Shown one piece after another: positions 31,433 to 36,115 of a stretch of DNA of 36,115 nucleotides (position 1 is its first letter; each line of letters opens with the position of its first letter). Under the pieces are notes generated by a model that saw nothing but the letters and a program-made list of their open reading frames with translations, searched no databases and was not told the DNA's origin. This DNA is from JBFHER01 sp041584055 (lineage in GTDB: Bacteria; Bacteroidota; Bacteroidia; Bacteroidales; UBA5342): assembly GCA_041584055.1 (NCBI GenBank), contig JBFHER010000007.1, positions 1 through 36,115 of the forward strand, in the 5' to 3' direction. Made by a program: the position numbers and the translations under genes.

Positions 31433-32293
31433 TTAAAACGGAAGCGGTCTGTAAACAATAATACCTGTCATATGACCAATCGAATTTACATAATCATGTA
31501 ACTGACTTTCGGAGATAAGAACTTTTCCCTGTTGTGAGGATGCATGTAAAAAGTGCAGATTTTCATTATGAAAGAAGGCAAATCCTGTATGCGTGATATC
31601 CAGTCCCTTTATATTTGTTAAGATTGCTATCACATCACCATCCTGAACCTTAGCGTTGAGTTTGAAGATTTCAGACTGGGGTACATATTTAAAATTAAGT
31701 GTGCGAATATTTTCTTCAATGGCCCGAATGGAATCGATCACGGGCTGCTTATCTTTCATCCACCTGTACATTTCCGGATGATTTGACATGTAGGACACTT
31801 TAGGTGAATAACTCTGCGCAAGATCTCCCAACTCAATTTCCACCAGGCGTTTGTTGCTCCTATTTTCAGAAAGCCATTCAGAAAAATAATGCAAGCGGGA
31901 TAAAACACCATCACACCTACCCTTCCGATACCTTAAAGCCTCTGTATTTTCGCCATAACACTGCACCGGATCCGTGCATGTATCATCCATATTTGCAAGG
32001 GCTAATACTGTTTCCACAAAAGTAACGCAATCAAAACCATGCACATTCAAAACAACACGTTCCACTGAATCATCATCAAGCGTGTGCGGTACATATGGCG
32101 CATCCATTAAAAAATGCGCTACGAGCTTGATCCGGCTTTGAATGTCATGTTTTGGAATGATTCTGAGAGAGTCGGCAATCTCAGCAACCCTGGCTTTATC
32201 CTTTTCTGAAATTGAATAATCACCCGAACAGACTTCAGTCTGACAGGACACAAAAAAAAGGACCATCCATACAACAACACCAAAACGCAACAT
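31433..32293 (-). CDS. DUF1460 N-acetylmuramoyl-L-alanine amidase-like lipoprotein
   Basis: A 286-residue protein. Lipobox at VSCQTE (C17). The DUF1460 core contains FDCVTFVETVLAL with the catalytic Cys C89, the central LSRLHYFSEWL, and DGDVIAILTNIKGLDITHTGFAF with H235, the Cys/His pair of the NlpC/P60-like fold. The family is linked to cleavage of muropeptides in Bacteroidota; the exact bond cut by this protein is not known. It starts 4 bp after the stop of the endonuclease/exonuclease/phosphatase gene, so they are co-transcribed. Export and lipidation place it in the periplasm or on the outer membrane. Confidence 0.88.
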   Translation of the reverse strand: MLRFGVVVWMVLFFVSCQTEVCSGDYSISEKDKARVAEIADSLRIIPKHDIQSRIKLVAHFLMDAPYVPHTLDDDSVERVVLNVHGFDCVTFVETVLALANMDDTCTDPVQCYGENTEALRYRKGRCDGVLSRLHYFSEWLSENRSNKRLVEIELGDLAQSYSPKVSYMSNHPEMYRWMKDKQPVIDSIRAIEENIRTLNFKYVPQSEIFKLNAKVQDGDVIAILTNIKGLDITHTGFAFFHNENLHFLHASSQQGKVLISESQLHDYVNSIGHMTGIIVYRPLPF

Positions 32294-32297
32294 CTAA

Positions 32298-33275
32298 TTA
32301 TCTTTTTTGCAAATGTAGTAAAACGGGAAGATGATCTGAAAAACCATCCTGATATTGATAGCCTATCCAGGAACGTTTTGGTTTAAGGCCCGGAAAATTA
32401 AGATCCTCTTCCATTAAGAAAGACGGATGCGCCACAATTTGTTTCCTGGGATTCACCTTCCATTCACTATCTCCGAGCCAAATATTTTCAGTGATTATGA
32501 ACTGATCCAGGTAGCCCCATCGCCCTGTCATTTTATAGGATCCAATAGATTTATCTGCGTACAGGGACATATTCACCAGACTGCCAGACTCACGGGCCTG
32601 CAAATGGTCGTACAAACTCACATCATGGGCATAATCATTAAAGTCTCCCATGATAAGGATCATCGCTCCCGGTGAAACAGACTGGATGGAGTCAACTTTA
32701 CTTCGCAATAGTTGAGCGGAGGAAATCCGGAAGGGATCAGACCTTACTGCACCTCCGTATCGTGATGGCCAGTGATTGACAAAAACATGAACGGTATCAT
32801 TTCTGGCCAGGGTCCCTTTTGCATAAAGTATATCTCTTGATTGAATATCGGGATGCCTGTAGAAGTTTGTAGTGATTAAATGAAACTGTTTTGATTGATA
32901 AAGCAAAGCGACATCAATGCCTCGTTGATCGTTTGATTCCCGGTGTATGGCTTTATAATTTAAGGCTTTCAAGGGCGAATTGTAGATTAAATCATGGATG
33001 GTTCGTCTGTTCTCAATTTCACAAAGGCCAATCAAGCCCGGAATTCCCCACTCACTGCAGGCAAGTATCGATTTCCCAATGTTGTTCAGCTTATCAGTGT
33101 ATCGATAATAATTCCAATGTCGCTCACCATCAGGCAGAAATTCCTCATCATTTTTAAGTGAGTCATCCTCAAAATCAAACAAATTTTCTACGTTATAGAA
33201 CAGGATGTCCAGCTTTTTCTGTGCACTTAAACCCATCAAATGCACGCATGTCAATGCAATTAATATAATTTTCAT
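32298..33275 (-). CDS. Endonuclease/exonuclease/phosphatase (EEP) family protein, exported
   Basis: A 325-residue protein with an N-terminal signal-like segment (IILIALTCVHLMGLSAQ). Motifs of the DNase I/EEP fold are in order: FYNVENLFD (N28 and E30), GLCEIENR (E86), MILIMGDFNDYA, a Tyr/Asp-rich YLDQFIIT and the terminal SDHLPV, whose Asp/His form part of the active site. The family cleaves phosphodiester bonds in nucleic acids, lipids or cyclic dinucleotides. An exported form suggests an extracellular nuclease or a phosphodiesterase used in nutrient scavenging. It is 44 bp downstream of the beta-helix lipoprotein and 4 bp upstream of the DUF1460 gene. Confidence 0.85.
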   Translation of the reverse strand: MKIILIALTCVHLMGLSAQKKLDILFYNVENLFDFEDDSLKNDEEFLPDGERHWNYYRYTDKLNNIGKSILACSEWGIPGLIGLCEIENRRTIHDLIYNSPLKALNYKAIHRESNDQRGIDVALLYQSKQFHLITTNFYRHPDIQSRDILYAKGTLARNDTVHVFVNHWPSRYGGAVRSDPFRISSAQLLRSKVDSIQSVSPGAMILIMGDFNDYAHDVSLYDHLQARESGSLVNMSLYADKSIGSYKMTGRWGYLDQFIITENIWLGDSEWKVNPRKQIVAHPSFLMEEDLNFPGLKPKRSWIGYQYQDGFSDHLPVLLHLQKR

Positions 33276-33319
33276 AGTAAGCTTATTTCAACGTCAGACC
33301 GGCGGGGTGATCGCCTGAT

Positions 33320-34831
33320 TTACTGATCTTCTTCAAGGACAAATTCAAACGCACCCATATCCGGTCCATCATCATTCAATCGATTTGTTCCCATTATATC
33401 AAGGGGAAACTGTTCTGCAAATTCAATGCTTCCCGCATCTCTGGCTGCGGACAAGGTATCAAGGGTAAAATCAAAATTTACTTTGGGTGACAGAAACTTC
33501 GGGTCTTTATCCCAGATAATATTTCTGAAATGCTGAACATCCATGGTATCCAGAACTGAGCCCCCCTTAATCAGACAATGATCAAACAGATACTCAAATT
33601 CAGCATTGACCACTCGATCACCGGAACGATTATTCAAGGCCACTTCATAATTTGACCCATAATCGCCATAGATTATGCAATTCCTAAACTGTGCTTTTTC
33701 AAGGTGCCGTGGTTGGATAATTTCATTGGCATCGAGGTAAAAGTTATTTAACAATACTGCCGGATCTTTCCTTGTGCTAAAATAAGAATTGTAATAGTTA
33801 CCAATTGTACAATGGTTCAGTTCGTAGCTGCCTCCGATGATAAATGCCAGTACAAATTCACCGCAGTTGGCAAAAAGACAGTTATCTGCTTTAATGGAAG
33901 CACCCCGACCAACCAGGGCCGTCTTGCTCACATTCACAATACGTGAGTGGCTTATCTCTAAGGTAGGCGCATCAGCAGTAACAACAGTATCTGCAATGAT
34001 ACCATACTCGGAATTTCGTATATTGGTGTAGGTGATTTGGTTGTTTCGTGAACCAGCGAGTAGGTAAATATACCCCCATTGTCCGTCAATTTTATCATAC
34101 GACAAGCCTTCGTACACTTCATCCAGACGATCACCCCTCACCGTGATCGGATCTTCAAGCGAGCCTTCCATTTTTAAGGTTCCTCCAATGAAAAGACTCT
34201 TTCCTGTTTTCATGTACATGGTGACCCCTGATTTCACACGCAAAGTAGATGCCGAATCCACATACACGTGATCATGAAAGAGGTATGGCTTTTCATTTGT
34301 AAGCTCATAATCCTCAAGATAAATGGCACGAACCGTTTTATTATCATCCAGGAAAATATAATCCTGATCCCCGGATGCACGCATGTGCACAACATCCTGT
34401 CCGTAGGCCAGAAGTTTTACAAAGCTGCTTTTTTGTTTACTGCGGATTAAAACAGAATCAACAATGATCAACGGATTGGACAAATTCGTTACATCCAGAT
34501 TTGCTTCAACAAAGACGTACATGCTATCGCCTCCATTGATGACAATGTTCTTTACCTTATTTTCAGGAACCCCATCAATGTTCAATCGAAATGGGGAATT
34601 ATCTCCTCCCATCAGGGTTATTTCATCAATTTCAAGATCAGACACATCCTCATTGAATATCCTAAAATTCAGTGTGACCGAATGAATGGTTGTAAAAACC
34701 GTATCAAAAGAAACAGTATCCGCAGAAACTTTAAAATTGTAACTTGTACCTGTTCCAAAAGGATCGCGTTCGCAGGCCGCAAAAAGCATTCCCGCACAAA
34801 TAATCAGGTATAAGAGCAATTTCTTCATCAA
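33320..34831 (-). CDS. Right-handed beta-helix lipoprotein of unknown function
   Basis: A 503-residue protein with lipobox LFAAC (C20), then ERDPFGTG. The first 170 residues are an Ig-like or choice-of-anchor-type domain (VSFDTVFTTIHSVTLNFRIFN... MYVFVEANLD). From about 190 to 450 the repeated short hydrophobic turns typical of a parallel beta-helix appear (SLFIGGTLKMEGSLEDPITVRG, ASIKADNCLFANCG, EKAQFRNCIIYGDY). The end (DIMGTNRLNDDGPDMGAFEF) is a common tail of such proteins. The family is common in Bacteroidota and may bind polysaccharide, but I see no catalytic residues. MM start: the second Met is equally possible. It is the first gene of a three-gene set. Confidence 0.8.
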   Translation of the reverse strand: MMKKLLLYLIICAGMLFAACERDPFGTGTSYNFKVSADTVSFDTVFTTIHSVTLNFRIFNEDVSDLEIDEITLMGGDNSPFRLNIDGVPENKVKNIVINGGDSMYVFVEANLDVTNLSNPLIIVDSVLIRSKQKSSFVKLLAYGQDVVHMRASGDQDYIFLDDNKTVRAIYLEDYELTNEKPYLFHDHVYVDSASTLRVKSGVTMYMKTGKSLFIGGTLKMEGSLEDPITVRGDRLDEVYEGLSYDKIDGQWGYIYLLAGSRNNQITYTNIRNSEYGIIADTVVTADAPTLEISHSRIVNVSKTALVGRGASIKADNCLFANCGEFVLAFIIGGSYELNHCTIGNYYNSYFSTRKDPAVLLNNFYLDANEIIQPRHLEKAQFRNCIIYGDYGSNYEVALNNRSGDRVVNAEFEYLFDHCLIKGGSVLDTMDVQHFRNIIWDKDPKFLSPKVNFDFTLDTLSAARDAGSIEFAEQFPLDIMGTNRLNDDGPDMGAFEFVLEEDQ

Positions 34832-34902
34832 ATTTTTTTTCCTAAAGCAAGTTACGATGACTGAACAAAGAATAAACGTGAATCTGTAAAAAATATTTTA
34901 AA

Positions 34903-36003
34903 CTAAACGTTAAATCTGAAATGCATAATATCACCATCCTCAACCACGTAATCTTTTCCTTCCACTGCCATTTTTCCTTTTTCCTTACAGGCCGCTTCCG
35001 ATCCAAGTGTCACAAAATCATTGTACTTAATCACCTCGGCACGGATAAATCCTTTTTCAAAATCGGTATGAATTACACCCGCAGCTTCAGGGGCTTTCGC
35101 GCCTTCATGATAAGTCCATGCACGAACTTCCTGCACACCTGCGGTAAAATAGGTTTTCAGTTTTAAGAGCGAATAGGCCTGACGGATCAGCTTTGACACA
35201 CCTGCTTCTTCCAAACCTAAATCGTCAAGAAATAACTTGCGCTCTTCATAGTCTTCCAATTCAGCAATGTCGGATTCAATGGCAGCAGCGATGATCATCA
35301 CCTCTGCTTTCTCGTCTTTAACAGCTTCCTTCAAGGCATCCACATGTGCATTCCCTTTTATCACGGATGCTTCATCCACATTACACACATAAAGAACCGG
35401 TTTAGTAGTCAAAAGGAAAAGATCTTTGGTCACCTGTTCCTCCAGTTCTGTTAATTCCACAGTTCGTGCTGATTTTCCTTGCAACAATGCACTTTGATAT
35501 CTTTTTAAGACCTCAACCAGTCGCTTGGCCTCTGCATCCTTCCCTGCCTTTGCCATCTTCTCCGCTTTTTGCAGGCGTACCTCAACCGTCTCCAGATCCT
35601 TCAACTGCAACTCTGTATCTATCACTTCTTTGTCCCTGACAGAGTCCACAGAACCATCAACATGCACCACATTGTCATCCTCAAAACAACGAATCATGTG
35701 AATGATGGCGTCTGTTTCCCGAATATTTGCGAGAAATTTATTTCCCAGACCCTCACCCTTGCTTGCCCCCTTAACAAGGCCTGCAATATCAACAATTTCA
35801 ACTGTTGCCGGAACCACACGTTGCGGTTTCACCAACTCTTCCAACCTTGTCAAACGTTCATCAGGAACAGTAATTACACCAACGTTTGGTTCAATTGTAC
35901 AAAACGGAAAATTTGCCGACTGTGCTTTCGCATTTGACAAACAGTTAAAAAGCGTTGATTTTCCAACATTTGGCAACCCAACAATACCACACTGCAAACC
36001 CAT
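34903..36003 (-). CDS. ychF: Ribosome-binding ATPase YchF
   Basis: A 366-residue Obg-like ATPase. P-loop GLPNVGKST (residues 9-17) is followed by NFPFCTIEPNVGVITVPDERL. ATP preference is set by the NVDE motif (CNVDEAS), in place of NKxD found in GTPases. The C-terminal TGS domain ends GDIMHFRFNV, the usual YchF end. YchF binds the ribosome and links to translation under stress and oxidative response. A -7 box (TACTTTTG) lies 27 bp before the ATG. Confidence 0.96.
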   Translation of the reverse strand: MGLQCGIVGLPNVGKSTLFNCLSNAKAQSANFPFCTIEPNVGVITVPDERLTRLEELVKPQRVVPATVEIVDIAGLVKGASKGEGLGNKFLANIRETDAIIHMIRCFEDDNVVHVDGSVDSVRDKEVIDTELQLKDLETVEVRLQKAEKMAKAGKDAEAKRLVEVLKRYQSALLQGKSARTVELTELEEQVTKDLFLLTTKPVLYVCNVDEASVIKGNAHVDALKEAVKDEKAEVMIIAAAIESDIAELEDYEERKLFLDDLGLEEAGVSKLIRQAYSLLKLKTYFTAGVQEVRAWTYHEGAKAPEAAGVIHTDFEKGFIRAEVIKYNDFVTLGSEAACKEKGKMAVEGKDYVVEDGDIMHFRFNV

Positions 36004-36019
36004 AATTTATGCTGATTTT

Positions 36020-36037
36020 TAAATTTGTGCAAAAGTA
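36020..36037. promoter_or_regulatory. Overlapping divergent promoter boxes at the right edge
   Basis: TAAATTTG on the plus strand (36020-36027) and TACTTTTG on the minus strand (36030-36037), both full TAnnTTTG matches. The minus box serves ychF; the plus box would serve a gene starting at 36067. Confidence 0.5.
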
Positions 36038-36066
36038 CTTTTTTCTAAAAGAATAAAAGACTTTAG

Positions 36067-36115
36067 ATGAAATTAATTCACCTGTACGAAGCAGGGAGAG
36101 AAGCCAGACTATTTA
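36067..36115 (+). CDS. Possible start of a rightward gene (3' part outside the window)
   Basis: ATG at 36067 begins a frame open to the window end (MKLIHLYEAGREARLF). A full TAnnTTTG box lies 40 bp upstream. Only 16 codons are visible, so the family cannot be named, and the frame could be chance. Confidence 0.4.
   Translation, partial: MKLIHLYEAGREARLF

Noticed and set aside
1..36115. CRISPR array, rRNA, tRNA or known riboswitch
   Set aside because: No regular direct repeats with spacers, no tRNA T-loop or rRNA core sequence, and no recognised riboswitch core were seen in the intergenic regions.

Overview
The window is chromosomal DNA from a member of the Bacteroidota, probably an anaerobic or facultative Bacteroidales/Marinilabiliales-like lineage (inference). 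The evidence is a protein with a type IX secretion (T9SS) sorting domain, families typical of the phylum (DUF5723, DUF1460, DUF4105, a PorE-like OmpA protein, many lipoproteins), promoters of the Bacteroidota form TAnnTTTG, start codons with A-rich leaders rather than strong Shine-Dalgarno sites, and a ferredoxin-dependent 2-oxoacid oxidoreductase. It is mostly ordinary housekeeping and envelope gene content. I see no transposase, phage gene, CRISPR array, rRNA or tRNA.

Left part (1-9.3 kb): the 3' end of an aldehyde dehydrogenase gene, a TlpA-like thioredoxin that ends tail-to-tail with an exported DsrE-family protein, and a 680-bp gap. Then comes a 900-residue Orn/Lys/Arg decarboxylase, followed by comM (Mg-chelatase-like AAA+ helicase). 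The gap contains a degenerate second copy of the comM promoter and first 19 codons, so the decarboxylase gene is bracketed by two copies of the comM 5' end about 3.4 kb apart. This is the clearest rearrangement scar in the window. A DUF4105 membrane protein overlaps lipA (lipoyl synthase), and xseB follows without xseA.

Middle (9.3-23.8 kb): dnaA with an AT-rich upstream region, then a leftward cluster. Read in transcription order this is an AGCS Na+/amino-acid symporter with an unusual inserted domain, a PorE-like TPR/beta-propeller/OmpA protein, a large lipoprotein, a DUF5723 probable outer-membrane barrel, and an RlhA-like U32 protein. The PorE-like gene, lipoprotein and DUF5723 gene are packed tightly enough to be an operon and are the best candidate here for an undescribed envelope assembly. 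To their right a textbook promoter and a structured leader drive a four-gene 2-oxoacid:ferredoxin oxidoreductase operon (Kor/Vor type), which ends at a perfect-palindrome terminator.

Right part (23.8-36.1 kb): a hotdog thioesterase, a VOC protein, trpS, a SixA-like phosphatase, efp, tpx, and a NatA-like ABC ATPase that lacks the permease normally next to it. An LRR protein with a T9SS tail follows, then a leftward group (DUF1460 amidase-like lipoprotein, endonuclease/exonuclease/phosphatase protein, beta-helix lipoprotein) and ychF. The last 50 bases look like the start of another rightward gene.
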